Notes: generated by a model from the letters alone, not told the origin. A DNA stretch of 64,000 bases from Gammaproteobacteria bacterium (GCA_016874095.1 VGVH01000003.1:62001-126000); one strand, 5' to 3'; shown: positions 19,090 to 27,908, numbered from the stretch's first letter. Made by a program: numbers and translations.

Positions 19090-19800
19090 ATGACGCATGA
19101 AGCAATCAGCGACGGTGACTTGCCGCTCGCCTGCCGCGGCCTGGCGCGCGATTACACGGAAGGTCCGGCGACCGTTCGGGTCCTCGAGAGCGTCGACCTC
19201 GATGTCCGGCGTGGTGAGCGAATCGCCATAGTCGGCGCGTCCGGCACGGGGAAGACGACCCTGCTGCAACTTCTCGGCGGCCTTGATACGCCGACCCGGG
19301 GAAGGGTGCGGGTTTTCGGGCGGGACCTCGCCGCCATGAGCCAGACCGAGCGTGGCATGGTCCGCAACCAGTCCATCGGCTTCGTCTACCAGTTCCACCA
19401 CCTGTTGCCGGAATTCACTGCGCTGGAAAACGTTGCCATGCCGCTGCTTCTGCGTCGCCTCGACCTCGACGAGGTGCGGGAGCGGGCAGCGCGGTTCCTC
19501 GCGCGGGTAGGCATGGATCATCGGATCGATCACAAGCCCGGCGAGCTTTCGGGTGGCGAGAGGCAACGCGTGGCCGTCGCACGAGCGCTGGTGACCGAGC
19601 CGGCCGTGGTACTGGCGGACGAACCGACGGGGAACCTCGATCACCGGACCGGTGACCGGGTTTTCAGGCTGATGCTGGATCTGAACGCGGGGACTCAGAC
19701 CAGCCTTGTTGTCGTGACTCACGATATGGCACGGGCCCGGAGCATGGATCGCGTGCTGCAGCTCGAAGACGGCTCGATCCGCGATATCACCTCAGGTTGA
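19090..19800 (+). CDS. lolD: Lipoprotein-releasing system ATP-binding protein
   Basis: This 236-residue ABC ATPase powers LolCDE. Walker A is GASGTGKTTLLQLLGG near residues 53-68, the Q-loop region FVYQFHHLLPEFTALENVAMP, the signature LSGGERQRVAVARALV, and Walker B VLADEPTGNLDHRTG. The FHHLLPEFTALENV stretch is the typical LolD motif. The last 9 bases overlap the convergent DUF2062 gene on the other strand, so neither has an intrinsic terminator here. Confidence 0.94.
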   Translation: MTHEAISDGDLPLACRGLARDYTEGPATVRVLESVDLDVRRGERIAIVGASGTGKTTLLQLLGGLDTPTRGRVRVFGRDLAAMSQTERGMVRNQSIGFVYQFHHLLPEFTALENVAMPLLLRRLDLDEVRERAARFLARVGMDHRIDHKPGELSGGERQRVAVARALVTEPAVVLADEPTGNLDHRTGDRVFRLMLDLNAGTQTSLVVVTHDMARARSMDRVLQLEDGSIRDITSG

Positions 19801-20325
19801 ATCCGTCGGCGAGGCTTGCCGCGCGCGTCGGCGGGCGAGGCGACGCCCGGCCGCCCGTCGCCACACGCCGTTGACGACGAGATAGAGGGTGCCTCCGCCG
19901 ACGACCGAGAGGATTCCGCCACCCAGGAACAGGGGTTGCCAGATCACGCCGAGCTGGCCCCATATCCAGTCGAGCGACATCGTTTCAGGCCAGGTCTGTG
20001 GCGGCACCCGGAGCAGCCAGGCTCCAAGCTGGTACTCGCCGTAGAACACCGGCACCATCGTGATCGGGCCGTTGATCCAAGCCGCGAGCGCGGCGACGCC
20101 GAGGTTGACTCCAGCCACGAGCGCCACCAGGACGGCGATCGGCGTATGCCCGGTTATCGGCAGCAGCGATATGCCGAAGCCGATGGCCAGTGCACCGCTT
20201 ACGCTACGCCGATTCACGGCAAAGTAGGCCGGGCGGCTCAGCAGCGCTGCGAATGGTCGCAGATACCACGCTTTGCGATTCTGGCGATATCGGCGGGAAA
20301 TGCGGCGGAGATAACGGCGGGGCAT
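19792..20325 (-). CDS. DUF2062 domain membrane protein
   Basis: This 177-residue protein has a very basic N-terminus (PRRYLRRISRRYRQNRKAWY), then hydrophobic segments at about 47-65 (GALAIGFGISLLPITGHTPI), 66-95 and 130-155, and a basic tail. The box SVSGALAIGFGISLLP fits DUF2062 proteins, small membrane proteins of unknown role often found beside comEC or glycosyltransferase genes. It is divergent from comEC, with only 73 bases between the starts and a nested palindrome in the gap, so shared regulation is possible. Confidence 0.82.
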   Translation of the reverse strand: MPRRYLRRISRRYRQNRKAWYLRPFAALLSRPAYFAVNRRSVSGALAIGFGISLLPITGHTPIAVLVALVAGVNLGVAALAAWINGPITMVPVFYGEYQLGAWLLRVPPQTWPETMSLDWIWGQLGVIWQPLFLGGGILSVVGGGTLYLVVNGVWRRAAGRRLARRRARQASPTDST

Positions 20326-20352
20326 TGCTTAGACTGCAGGGACAGGGTCAGG

Positions 20353-20386
20353 CGCGAATCGCCCGGCCAATTATTGTCGATTCGCG
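20353..20386. promoter_or_regulatory. Nested palindrome between DUF2062 gene and comEC
   Basis: Outer arms CGCGAATCG and CGATTCGCG are perfectly complementary (9 bp each, 16-base spacer). The spacer contains a second palindrome, CAATTATTG. The element ends 12 bases before the comEC start and 27 bases from the divergent start, a position suited to an operator acting on both promoters or a hairpin in the comEC leader. Confidence 0.55.
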
Positions 20387-20398
20387 GGCCCGCTGCAC

Positions 20399-22735
20399 AT
20401 GATCGCCCTCGCATTCCAGGTATTGCTCGTGGCCGTGGCGGTCCAGTGGCTGGATACACGCTGGTTGCTGGCATGGTGGCCGCTGGCATTGCCGACAGCG
20501 GCGCTGCTCGGCGCTGGTCACTCGATTGGCCGCCGGGCAGGCCTGCTGATTCTCGTTTCCGCCTGGTGTCTTGCACGTGCCGATGGGGTGATTTCGACGC
20601 GGCTTACAGCAGAGCAGTCCACCACCGATCACACGGTCACGGGTGTGATCTGTGATTTCCCGCGGGGCGATGCGGAAGCGTTGCGGTTCGTCCTGCAACT
20701 CGACGACAGCCTGTCCACGTTCCCGAGCCGCCTGCATCTGTCCTGGTACGACGATGCGCCGGAACTGGTCCCTGGAGAACGCTGGAGATTGCGCGTACGC
20801 CTGAAGCCGCCGCATGGCGCCGCGAATCCTGCGGGCTTCGATTTCGAACGCTGGCTGTATGCAGGCCGTATCGGGGCAACGGGGTACGTGCGCGAGGACT
20901 CGCTGAACCAGCGCGTGGGAGCGGCACTTGGCCGTTGCGCCGTCGGACGCCTGCGCGCCCGCATCGCAGCGGCGATCGAAACGGTCCTCGACGGCCACCG
21001 CGCAGCCGGTCATGTGCTGGGCATCGTCGTCGGCGCAACGCACGCTATCGACGAGCGGGACTGGGAGCTGCTTCGCGACACCGGAACCACCCACCTGCTG
21101 GCGATTTCCGGGCTGAACATTGCAATGGTCGTAGCGCCGTTGCTGCTCCTCGGCCGCTGGCTGCAGCGCCGGATGCCCGAACAGCGCTGGCTGGATCCGG
21201 GCCTCAGCTGGACAGCGCTGGCGGTTGCGGCCCTCTACAGCGCGCTGTCGGGATTCGCGGTGAGCACATTGCGGGCCTTTGCCATGCTCGCCTGTGTCCT
21301 GCTGTTCGCGGTGCGCCGTCGGCTGTCTGCCCCGATGGACGTTCTGGCACTGGCGTCGATCGTCGTCATGCTGGTCGATCCGCCAGCGGTCATAGGCCCG
21401 GGTTTCTGGTTGTCCTTCGTCGCAGTTGCCTGGCTGATCACGGCCTGCATGGGCACCGTCGAATCCGGCCTGGTCGCCGGCCCGGCCGCTCCCGCCCGGC
21501 AATGGATCGGCGATCTGCTGCGTGCCCAGGGCGTGCTGTGTCTCGGGCTCGCGCCCCTGGCCGTAGCCTGGTTCGATGAAATCTCGCTCGTCGCGCCGTT
21601 GACCAACCTGATCGCCGTCCCCACTTTCACTCTGATAGTCATGCCCCTGGCGCTGATCGGCACGGCGTTGCTTCCGCTCGCGCCGGGGTTGGCGGCGCTG
21701 CTGCTGGAGGCAGCCGCGGGCTCGGTGGCATTGCTCCTGGATTTTCTCGCGGCGACTACGGCCGGGGGGCAGGGCGCCTGGTCGCCGCCGGTCACTTCGG
21801 CCATTGCGGTAGCGTTTACGGCCGCTGCTGCCTTGCTGCTGGCATCGCGCGGGCCGGTGCCCGGACGTGCCGCTGGCATCGCCTGCCTGTTGCCGCTGGT
21901 TGCCGGAACCGGTGGCGACCGCCCGCCACTGGCCGTCACCGTACTCGACGTCGGGCAGGGACTTGCCGTGCTTGTCGAAACGGCGCGTCATGCTCTGCTC
22001 TACGACACCGGTCCAGCCTTTCGTATGCGCGATGCCGGTGAGTCGGTGGTGGTGCCGGTTGCAGCACGGTCCGGGCTGCGCGCTCTCGATGCGGTTGTTG
22101 TATCCCACGACGATGCGGATCATCGCGGCGGGCTTGAGTCCGTGCTGCGAGGGATCCGCGTCGGGAGGCTGATTGCGCCGTCAGCCCTGCGCGGCGTTGC
22201 CGCCAGTCCTTGCCGGCGTGGGCAGGAGTGGGCGTGGGATGGCGTTTCCTTCGCGTTTCTCAGTCCGGACAACACGGGTTTCAGCTCGGACAACGATAGC
22301 TCTTGCGTGCTGCTCGTCTCGCTGGGCGACTTCGCCGTGCTTCTGCCGGGCGACATCGAGCGTTCGCGCGAGTCCTGGTTGGCAGGGCGGAGCGGACTCG
22401 GCGCGGCAACGATCGTCATCGCGCCGCACCATGGGAGCCGCAGCTCCTCGAGCGAGCCGTTCGTGTCGGCTACGCGCCCCGGATTCGTCGTGTTTTCGGC
22501 CGGCTACAGGAACCGCTGGGGCTTTCCGGCGGCAGAAGTGCAGGAGCGCTGGCGCGCCACAGGCGCCGAGCTTCTGTCCACACATGACTGCGGCGCGATC
22601 CGTTTCGAGTTCCCCGCGGCCGTTTCGACACCGCGGGTTCACTACGAGAGGCTGGATGCTGCGCATCTGTGGACCCGGCGCGGCGCGCCGGGTGGCTGTG
22701 GGCAGCCGAAGCAGGCGGAGACTCGGTTAAACTGA
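20399..22735 (+). CDS. comEC: DNA internalization / competence protein ComEC
   Basis: This 778-residue polytopic inner-membrane channel carries single-stranded DNA into the cytoplasm during natural transformation. Three parts are visible: an N-terminal DUF4131-like region with hydrophobic segments (to about 190), the Competence domain beginning HLLAISGLNIAMVVAPLLLL and spanning many helices (about 230-480), and a C-terminal metallo-beta-lactamase-like domain with VLDVGQGLAVLVE, VVSHDDADHRGGLESVL and APHHGSRSSSS. The HxDxDH-like motif is kept as SHDDADH. Length matches ComEC/Rec2 (about 750). No other competence genes lie nearby. exbB follows. Confidence 0.95.
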   Translation: MIALAFQVLLVAVAVQWLDTRWLLAWWPLALPTAALLGAGHSIGRRAGLLILVSAWCLARADGVISTRLTAEQSTTDHTVTGVICDFPRGDAEALRFVLQLDDSLSTFPSRLHLSWYDDAPELVPGERWRLRVRLKPPHGAANPAGFDFERWLYAGRIGATGYVREDSLNQRVGAALGRCAVGRLRARIAAAIETVLDGHRAAGHVLGIVVGATHAIDERDWELLRDTGTTHLLAISGLNIAMVVAPLLLLGRWLQRRMPEQRWLDPGLSWTALAVAALYSALSGFAVSTLRAFAMLACVLLFAVRRRLSAPMDVLALASIVVMLVDPPAVIGPGFWLSFVAVAWLITACMGTVESGLVAGPAAPARQWIGDLLRAQGVLCLGLAPLAVAWFDEISLVAPLTNLIAVPTFTLIVMPLALIGTALLPLAPGLAALLLEAAAGSVALLLDFLAATTAGGQGAWSPPVTSAIAVAFTAAAALLLASRGPVPGRAAGIACLLPLVAGTGGDRPPLAVTVLDVGQGLAVLVETARHALLYDTGPAFRMRDAGESVVVPVAARSGLRALDAVVVSHDDADHRGGLESVLRGIRVGRLIAPSALRGVAASPCRRGQEWAWDGVSFAFLSPDNTGFSSDNDSSCVLLVSLGDFAVLLPGDIERSRESWLAGRSGLGAATIVIAPHHGSRSSSSEPFVSATRPGFVVFSAGYRNRWGFPAAEVQERWRATGAELLSTHDCGAIRFEFPAAVSTPRVHYERLDAAHLWTRRGAPGGCGQPKQAETRLN

Positions 22736-22750
22736 CGCCGATCCGGCGGT

Positions 22751-22756
22751 TATAGT
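22751..22756 (+). promoter_or_regulatory. Candidate -10 element for exbB
   Basis: TATAGT lies 30 bases before the exbB start, in the 51-base gap after comEC. A weak -35 (TTAAAC) sits 18 bases upstream. This would separate the exbB-kdsB operon from comEC; read-through from comEC is also possible. Confidence 0.3.
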
Positions 22757-22786
22757 GGCCGGCGGTGGGTAGCGCAGGGCGTCGGG

Positions 22787-23437
22787 ATGCTGGAGATCAT
22801 CAAGGCTGGCGGCTGGTTGATGGTGCCGATCATCGGCTGCTCCGTCATGGCGCTCGCCATCGTGCTGGAGCGGCTCTGGACCCTGCGGAAACGGCGCGTA
22901 CTGCCGGAAGATCTCACCCGCCAGGTCTGGGAGTGGGTGAGCCGTAACGAGCTGAACCACCGGCATATCGGCGAGTTGCAGTCCGGTTCGCCGCTTGGAC
23001 AGCTGCTGGCCGCCGGTCTCGTCAACCGCCATCGGGACCGCGAGATCATGAAAGAAGCCATCGAGGACACCGGCCGCCACGTCGTCCATGAACTCGAGCG
23101 CTACCTGCCACTGCTCAGCACGATCGCCGCCGTCTCACCCCTGCTCGGACTGCTCGGCACCGTAACCGGCATGGTGCAGGTCTTCGCTGCCATCAGCGCC
23201 GGTGGTGCCGTCGGTGACGCGTCGGCCCTTGCCGGCGGAATATCGCAGGCGCTCATCACCACCGTCGGCGGGCTGTGGGTCGCCATACCCTGCCTGGTGG
23301 CATACCGATACCTGCGCGATCGCGTGGACGGTCTCGTCGTCGCCATGGAAAAGGAAACCATTACCCTGCTGGAAGCCCTGCATCGGCGTCAGTTCCTCGA
23401 TACCCTTGGCCGGCGTAATGAAGCTTCAGCCGCGTAG
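22787..23437 (+). CDS. exbB: ExbB/TolQ/MotA-family proton channel subunit
   Basis: This 216-residue inner-membrane protein has three hydrophobic segments: about 9-30 (GGWLMVPIIGCSVMALAIVL), 108-130 (LPLLSTIAAVSPLLGLLGTV) and 150-175 (ISQALITTVGGLWVAIPCLV). AAVSPLLGLLGTVTGMVQVF and GGISQALITTVGGLWVAIP are the conserved ExbB/TolQ boxes. It should form a proton-driven motor with the ExbD encoded next. No TonB or Tol gene is near, so the driven partner is unclear. The same pair precedes lpxK and kdsB in Pseudomonas. Its last 20 bases overlap exbD. Confidence 0.9.
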   Translation: MLEIIKAGGWLMVPIIGCSVMALAIVLERLWTLRKRRVLPEDLTRQVWEWVSRNELNHRHIGELQSGSPLGQLLAAGLVNRHRDREIMKEAIEDTGRHVVHELERYLPLLSTIAAVSPLLGLLGTVTGMVQVFAAISAGGAVGDASALAGGISQALITTVGGLWVAIPCLVAYRYLRDRVDGLVVAMEKETITLLEALHRRQFLDTLGRRNEASAA

Positions 23438-23846
23438 GCTGCCCGAAGAGCCGAACGTCAACCTGATTTCCCTCGTGGACGTCGTCCTGCTGCTCGTGGT
23501 TTTTTTCGTGCTGACGACAAGCTTCGTCCGTCAGTCACAGCTGGCAGTCCACCTGCCGGAGGCAGCCACGACTTCGCCGCAGGATCTCCGTCCTGACCCG
23601 CCGCTGGAGATAACGGTTACCGATCGCGGCATCTTTTTCGTCAACGGGCGGGCGCTGGTCGATAACCGGCCGGAGACGCTGAAGACGGCGCTATTGAGGC
23701 TCGAGCCGGATGGCGGCATCCGCGAGGTCACCATCTCCGCCGACGCAAGGGCGGCACACCAGGATGTGGTCACGGCAATGGATGTCGTAGGCCGACTTGG
23801 TGCGACGGACGTTCGTATCGCTACCGTGCGTCCGCGGGAGCCCTAG
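23418..23846 (+). CDS. exbD: ExbD/TolR-family biopolymer transport protein
   Basis: This 142-residue protein has one N-terminal transmembrane helix (about 16-38) with the essential Asp in NLISLVDVVLLLVVFFVLTT. It is followed by a periplasmic domain ending in the family strand-helix VTISADARAAHQDVVTAMDVV. It pairs with the ExbB encoded upstream, whose 3' end it overlaps by 20 bases. The start chosen is the ATG just before KLQPRRLPEEPNVNL, giving the usual short cytoplasmic N-terminus. Confidence 0.9.
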   Translation: MKLQPRRLPEEPNVNLISLVDVVLLLVVFFVLTTSFVRQSQLAVHLPEAATTSPQDLRPDPPLEITVTDRGIFFVNGRALVDNRPETLKTALLRLEPDGGIREVTISADARAAHQDVVTAMDVVGRLGATDVRIATVRPREP

Positions 23847-23853
23847 CGCCTGC

Positions 23854-25623
23854 ATGGCTCTGAACGCTGCCGAATCGAGGGCTCTCTACCGTCGCCTGCT
23901 CGGGCTGTCGTTCCCGTACTGGCGGATGTTCGTGCTGGCCGCCATCGGCATGATCCTGTATGCATTGACCGACACCGCATTCGCCTGGCTGGTCAACCAG
24001 CTGCTGAAGGCCGTCACGCCGGGCGAGCTGACACCTGAGCAACAGGAGCTTGCCCGCGGGATCCCCTATGCCATCGTCGCCCTGTTCATCGTACGGGGCC
24101 TGGGCGAATTCGCCTCGACCTACGGGCTGGGGTGGATCGCTCGGCGCGTGATCATGAACCTGCGGCAGCAGGTGTTCGACCGATTACTGCAGCTGCCGGC
24201 GCGCTTCTTCGACCAGTCGTCGTCCGGCGTGCTGCTTTCGCGGCTGACTTTCAATATCGAGCAGATCGCGGAGTCGACCTCCAGCGTGGTCACCGTGATG
24301 ATTCGCGAAATTCTCACGGCCCTTGGGCTCACTGCCTACATGATCTACCTGAGTCCGCCGCTTGCGCTGTTCATCTTCGTCGCCGTACCGCTCATGGTCG
24401 GCATCACCCGCACGCTCGGGCGCCTGTTCCGCCGGTACAGCGAACGAATCCAGCAGTCGATGGGCGACGTCACACGGGTTTCGCAGGAGGCCTTGCAGAG
24501 TCAGCGGGTCATCAAGATATTCAACGCGCGCGATTATGAGAACAGGCGCTTCCATGCTGCCAATGAGCAAAACCGGCGGATGCATATGCGGCTCGTCGTC
24601 ACGAAAGCCAGTGGCGACGCCGTCGTGGCTTTCGTGGCTGCGGTGGGACTCGCGGCTGTTGCCGCGGTTGCCATGTCCGACTCGGTCCGCCAGGCGATGG
24701 ATTTCGGCGATTTCGGCGGATTCATCACCGCGCTTCTGATGCTGATGCGGCCATTGCGGCTGCTGACCGGCATCAATGCGACGATCCAGCGCGGACTGGC
24801 GGCCGGAGAAAGCGTATTCGCGGTTCTCGATCAGCCGGAGGAGCCGGACAGCGGGAGCATAGATGTCGGCCGAGTTCGGGGTGCGGTCGAATTTCGTGGA
24901 GTCAGTTTCACGTACGACGAGGCAAAGGGGGCCGTGCTCCGCGACATAGACATCGATGTGCCCCCCGGCCAGACCGTCGCCATCGTCGGCCGGTCGGGCA
25001 GTGGCAAGTCGACGCTGGTCAATCTCCTGCCACGCTTCTATGAGCCCGATGCAGGTCACATCCTCGTGGATGGTCGGCCTGTCACCGAATACCGGTTGCG
25101 CTGCCTGCGCGAGCAGATCAGCGTCGTGAGCCAGGAGGTCACGCTTTTCAACGACACGGTGGCGAACAACATCGCCTATGGCGCATTGAACGGTGCCGCC
25201 CGTGCCGACATCGAGCGGGTGGTTCGCGCGGCGCACCTCGAGGACCTGATCGCACGGTTGCCTGAGGGTCTGGACACCGTCGTCGGGGATCGGGGGTTGC
25301 TCCTGTCCGGCGGTCAGCGGCAACGAATAGCGATCGCCCGCGCGCTTCTGAAAGACGCTCCCATATTGATACTCGACGAGGCTACCTCGTCGCTCGACAC
25401 CGAGTCCGAACGCCATATACAGCTGGCGCTCGATGATCTGATGCAGAACCGCACAACCTTCGTCATCGCGCACCGCCTGTCGACGGTCGAGAATGCCGAC
25501 CGGATCGTCGTCATGGCGGCGGGACGCATCGTCGAAAGCGGAACCCACGCGGCACTGCTGGCGGCGAATGGCACCTACGCCGGGTTGTATCGCATGCAAT
25601 TCCGCGATGAGCCTGCGAGCTGA
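23854..25623 (+). CDS. msbA: Lipid A export permease/ATP-binding protein
   Basis: This 589-residue half-transporter flips core-lipid A across the inner membrane. Six transmembrane helices occupy about residues 15-300. The ATPase domain has Walker A GRSGSGKSTLVNLLPRFYEP, a Q-loop (ISVVSQEVTLFNDTVANNIAY), signature LSGGQRQRIAIARALL and Walker B LILDEATSSLDTESERHIQ. VTLFNDTVANNIAYG is the typical MsbA form. Placement directly before lpxK (overlap of 17 bases) supports lipid A export over other ABCB transporters. Confidence 0.93.
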   Translation: MALNAAESRALYRRLLGLSFPYWRMFVLAAIGMILYALTDTAFAWLVNQLLKAVTPGELTPEQQELARGIPYAIVALFIVRGLGEFASTYGLGWIARRVIMNLRQQVFDRLLQLPARFFDQSSSGVLLSRLTFNIEQIAESTSSVVTVMIREILTALGLTAYMIYLSPPLALFIFVAVPLMVGITRTLGRLFRRYSERIQQSMGDVTRVSQEALQSQRVIKIFNARDYENRRFHAANEQNRRMHMRLVVTKASGDAVVAFVAAVGLAAVAAVAMSDSVRQAMDFGDFGGFITALLMLMRPLRLLTGINATIQRGLAAGESVFAVLDQPEEPDSGSIDVGRVRGAVEFRGVSFTYDEAKGAVLRDIDIDVPPGQTVAIVGRSGSGKSTLVNLLPRFYEPDAGHILVDGRPVTEYRLRCLREQISVVSQEVTLFNDTVANNIAYGALNGAARADIERVVRAAHLEDLIARLPEGLDTVVGDRGLLLSGGQRQRIAIARALLKDAPILILDEATSSLDTESERHIQLALDDLMQNRTTFVIAHRLSTVENADRIVVMAAGRIVESGTHAALLAANGTYAGLYRMQFRDEPAS

Positions 25624-26641
25624 CTTCGGCAGAATCGCCGAGAGGCTCTGGTACGGCGATTCCTCGCTGCGCTGGTTGCTTCTGCCATTCTCCCTGATGT
25701 TCGGCGCTGTCGTGGCGGCACGGCGCCTGGCATACCGGTGGGGCCTGCTGCCGAGCGGTCACCCGGGCGTGCCCGTGATCGTCGTCGGCAACATCACGGT
25801 CGGGGGAACCGGCAAGACGCCGTTCGTCGCGTGGCTCGCCACGCGCCTGGCAGTCGCCGGCATGCGCCCGGCGATCATCAGCCGGGGCTACGGCAGCAGG
25901 CCGCACCATGGGACGCTGACGGTACGGGCCGACAGCGAAGCCGACGTCGTCGGTGACGAACCGCTGCTGTTGGCGCGGAAAACCGGCGTCCCGGTCATGG
26001 TCGATCACAGGAGATTTCGCGCGGCTAGGCGTGCGGTCGAGGCGGGCGCTACCGTGATCGTCGCGGACGACGGGCTTCAGCACTACGCGCTGGGTCGCGA
26101 TTGCGAGATCGCCATTGTCGATGCGCGACGTGGACACGGCAATGGATTGCTGCTGCCTGCGGGGCCGTTGCGTGAGCCGCCCGGGCGCCTCGGCGAAGTG
26201 ACGCTGGTGCTCCACCATGGCAGTCCGCCGCGCGGGAGTGCGCTGGGTTTTTCGCTGCAACCTTGCCAACTCGTGGCGCTGTCCGACGGACGCCAGGTTC
26301 CGCTGAGCCGGCTCGCCGGTCGCGAAGTACTCGCCGTTGCCGGCATCGGGGATCCGACCCGTTTCGCCGACACGCTGCGGGCCGGGGGGCTGCGGCCGAT
26401 CGTCGTCGCGGTGCCGGACCATGGGCTCGTGGATCTTGCCCTGCTGCGCGCCGGAAACGATCATCCAATCGTGATGACGGAGAAAGATGCCGTGAAATAC
26501 CCGCATTGTCGCGACGGGGATACTTGGTACCTGCCCGTCGATGTCATGGTCGACAGCGCGACGATGGCCGAACTGGGCCGTGCGTTGCGTCGCGTACTGC
26601 CTTCCCTGCCGGCCGGTTTCGACTACGGGCCACGGCCATGA
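25607..26641 (+). CDS. lpxK: Tetraacyldisaccharide 4'-kinase
   Basis: This 344-residue membrane-associated kinase adds the 4'-phosphate to make lipid IVA. The P-loop is VIVVGNITVGGTGKTPFVAW (about residues 53-72), with ISRGYGS and a later DDGLQHYALGRDCEIAIVDA motif. All are standard for LpxK. The N-terminal hydrophobic stretch at about 22-42 is the membrane anchor. Start is the ATG overlapping the end of msbA, and its stop overlaps kdsB (ATGA). No small ycaR-like gene intervenes between lpxK and kdsB. Confidence 0.95.
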   Translation: MSLRADFGRIAERLWYGDSSLRWLLLPFSLMFGAVVAARRLAYRWGLLPSGHPGVPVIVVGNITVGGTGKTPFVAWLATRLAVAGMRPAIISRGYGSRPHHGTLTVRADSEADVVGDEPLLLARKTGVPVMVDHRRFRAARRAVEAGATVIVADDGLQHYALGRDCEIAIVDARRGHGNGLLLPAGPLREPPGRLGEVTLVLHHGSPPRGSALGFSLQPCQLVALSDGRQVPLSRLAGREVLAVAGIGDPTRFADTLRAGGLRPIVVAVPDHGLVDLALLRAGNDHPIVMTEKDAVKYPHCRDGDTWYLPVDVMVDSATMAELGRALRRVLPSLPAGFDYGPRP

Positions 26642-27393
26642 CTGCCTTTGTTGTCGTGATTCCGGCCCGTCATGGCTCGACGCGCCTGCCCGGAAAGCCG
26701 CTTCTGCCGTTGGCGGGTCGCCCGATGATCTCGCACGTCATCGCGCGGGCCGCGGGAAGTGGCGCCGATGCGGTCATCGTCGCGACCGACGATGACCGCA
26801 TCGGCGTGGCAGCGCGCGCGGCGAGCGCAGAAGTCGAGTTCACCGACTCGGCTCATGCATCTGGAACCGACCGCATTGCCGAGGTGGCGCGCCGTCGTCG
26901 CTGGCCCGCTGACCGGATCGTCGTCAATCTGCAGGGAGACTCGCCGCTGATGCCATCACGGAACCTGGACCAGGTGGCAGGTCTTCTCGACGTGCACCCC
27001 GCGGCGGCAGTCGCGACGCTCAGTGCGCCGATCGCGAGTAACGAGGACTACTGCAGCCAGAACATGGTCAAGGTGGTTGCGGACAGGGGTGGCCGCGCCC
27101 TGTATTTCAGCAGGTCACCGATTCCGGCGCGCGCCCATGGCGATGCCACGGTCAAGGCTCAGAGGCATCTCGGCATCTACGCCTATCGCGTTGCCGATCT
27201 GCTGCGTATCAGTGCCACTCCGCCATGCGAGCTTGAACTCTGCGAGAAGCTCGAGCAATTGCGTGTCCTGTGGATGGGCCTGGAAATACGGGTAGCCGAG
27301 GCGGCCGTGACGCCAGGACCTGACATAGACACGCCGGACGACATCCCGATGGTGGAACGCCTGCTCCAGGCCGGTGCCGGGTCGGTGCGATGA
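26638..27393 (+). CDS. kdsB: CMP-Kdo synthetase (3-deoxy-manno-octulosonate cytidylyltransferase)
   Basis: This 251-residue nucleotidyltransferase activates Kdo with CTP for lipopolysaccharide core synthesis. The N-terminal box VVIPARHGSTRLPGKPL binds CTP. VIVATDDDRI, SGTDRIAEV and IVVNLQGDSPLMP follow in order, and later VKVVADRGGRALYFSRSPIP and HLGIYAYRV. Length equals that of the E. coli enzyme. It overlaps lpxK upstream and the phosphatase gene downstream by 4 bases each, so the set msbA-lpxK-kdsB-ptp is one operon. Confidence 0.97.
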   Translation: MTAFVVVIPARHGSTRLPGKPLLPLAGRPMISHVIARAAGSGADAVIVATDDDRIGVAARAASAEVEFTDSAHASGTDRIAEVARRRRWPADRIVVNLQGDSPLMPSRNLDQVAGLLDVHPAAAVATLSAPIASNEDYCSQNMVKVVADRGGRALYFSRSPIPARAHGDATVKAQRHLGIYAYRVADLLRISATPPCELELCEKLEQLRVLWMGLEIRVAEAAVTPGPDIDTPDDIPMVERLLQAGAGSVR

Positions 27394-27908
27394 GCGAATC
27401 ACCCGACGTCACCGTCGCACGACGCATCCTGTTCGTCTGCATGGGCAATGTATGCCGCTCACCTACGGTGTACGGCGTATTCAGGGATCGCCTGTGCGCG
27501 GCTGGCCTGCTGGGGGAATTCGACCTGGATTCGGCGGGCACCCACGGCTATCACACAGGAACTGCTCCGGACGAGCGATCGCAGGCCGCCGCCCGTCGTC
27601 GCGGGTTCGATATCTCGGACCTGCGCGCACGAGTCGTCGAGGTGGAAGACTTCGCTTTCTACGATCTGATATTCGCGATGGACGATGACAATCTCGAGTG
27701 GCTGCAGGCAGCCGCCCCGGAGGAGCACCGCCACAAGCTGCATCTGCTGCTCGAATTCGCGACAGGGCAGGCAGGCCGTATCGTGCCGGATCCGTACTAC
27801 GGCGGTCCGGTCGGTTTCGAGCGCGTGCTGGACATCGCCGAAGAGGCCAGTGACGCCCTGCTGTTGCGGCTGACGAAAAAGGCGGGACCGAAGGACGGTC
27901 CCGCCTGA
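27390..27908 (+). CDS. Low-molecular-weight protein-tyrosine phosphatase
   Basis: This 172-residue phosphatase has the P-loop CMGNVCRSP (Cys17 and Arg23 of C-x5-R) and the general-acid Asp in VPDPYYGGPVGFERV near residue 133. Such enzymes (Wzb, PtpA, YfkJ types) dephosphorylate tyrosine kinases or other proteins; the substrate here is unknown. No Wzc-type kinase is near. The same gene follows kdsB in Pseudomonas. The last 10 codons coincide, on the other strand, with the transcription terminator of rne, so the C-terminus TKKAGPKDGPA is partly dictated by that hairpin. Confidence 0.93.
   Translation: MSESPDVTVARRILFVCMGNVCRSPTVYGVFRDRLCAAGLLGEFDLDSAGTHGYHTGTAPDERSQAAARRRGFDISDLRARVVEVEDFAFYDLIFAMDDDNLEWLQAAAPEEHRHKLHLLLEFATGQAGRIVPDPYYGGPVGFERVLDIAEEASDALLLRLTKKAGPKDGPA
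27876..27905 (-). terminator. Intrinsic terminator of rne inside the phosphatase gene
   Basis: Read on the minus strand, GGCGGGACC and GGTCCCGCC form a perfect 9-bp stem with a 7-base loop, followed at once by TTTTT. It begins 20 bases after the rne stop codon. On the plus strand the following bases are TGAATTTCC, too poor in T for an efficient terminator in that direction. Confidence 0.85.

Noticed and set aside
20348..22123. A 591-codon minus-strand frame.
   Set aside because: It lies opposite comEC, with a Gln/Arg-rich product of no recognisable domain; it is a GC-driven shadow.
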